DNA of 21,583 nt from NCBI GenBank assembly GCA_030424955.1, contig JAUHVS010000015.1, positions 1 through 21,583 on the forward strand. The letters are read 5' to 3'. The notes below the pieces were generated by a model, which was not told the origin of the DNA, did no database searches, and saw only the letters and a list, made by a program, of their open reading frames with translations. Position numbers and translations under genes: made by a program. The DNA comes from a bacterium. GTDB lineage: Bacteria > Myxococcota_A > Bradymonadia > UBA7976 > UBA1532. Below, one piece after another: positions 21,546 to 21,583 of the stretch (its first letter is position 1; the number at the start of each line of letters is the position of its first letter).

Positions 21546-21583
21546 AGTCGGCCGGCCGCCCATCGGGTAAGCCTAACCTCTCG

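Overview
The window is about 21.6 kb of very G+C-rich DNA. G or C fills nearly every third codon position in the real genes. It carries dense, short-spaced genes of a Gram-negative, signalling-rich bacterium: a eukaryote-type Ser/Thr kinase fused to a formylglycine-generating-enzyme-like (SUMF1) domain, a caspase-like protein, an ECF sigma factor, lipoproteins, a BamA/TamA-type outer membrane protein and an NtrC-like regulator. Base composition and gene families together suggest Myxococcota or a related 'deltaproteobacterial' lineage. This is inference, as no rRNA or other taxonomic marker is present.

Region 1 (1-6198) is a signalling block. A caspase-family gene on the minus strand is broken by a one-base frameshift near 1526. 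Divergent from it is a plus-strand operon: kinase-SUMF1 fusion, a short ECF sigma factor, and a cysteine-rich lipoprotein whose start overlaps the sigma factor stop. Region 2 (6301-8421) holds a predicted outer-membrane barrel protein and a convergent membrane-anchored protein of unknown function, with a strong hairpin between them.

Region 3 (8527-12492) is a fatty-acid beta-oxidation operon (thiolase, then FadJ/FadB-type hydratase-dehydrogenase) divergent from a MarR regulator. A perfect 16-bp palindrome lies at the predicted thiolase transcription start and is the obvious operator. Region 4 (12527-16547) has an NtrC-like response regulator that lacks the GAFTGA loop, divergent from an RluA-type pseudouridine synthase that is translationally coupled to a BamA/TamA-like outer membrane protein.

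Region 5 (16832-20026) has a CIA30-DUF4174 fusion protein overlapping a Tat-exported leucine-rich-repeat-like protein, then a SUMF1-domain lipoprotein and a small acidic protein. These last two are each preceded by a similar TTGAC-type promoter. A third copy of that promoter at 20165-20193 now faces a repeat instead of a gene.

Region 6 (20202-21545) is the most unusual part. Two 130-bp arms in inverted orientation, identical except at three positions, enclose about 1.08 kb. Inside is a coding frame cut off exactly at the left arm. The frame may be the C-terminal half of a Y1/REP-associated-type transposase, which is a tentative assignment. A perfect 22-bp tandem duplication lies nearer the right arm. 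It looks like a decayed or non-autonomous mobile element.
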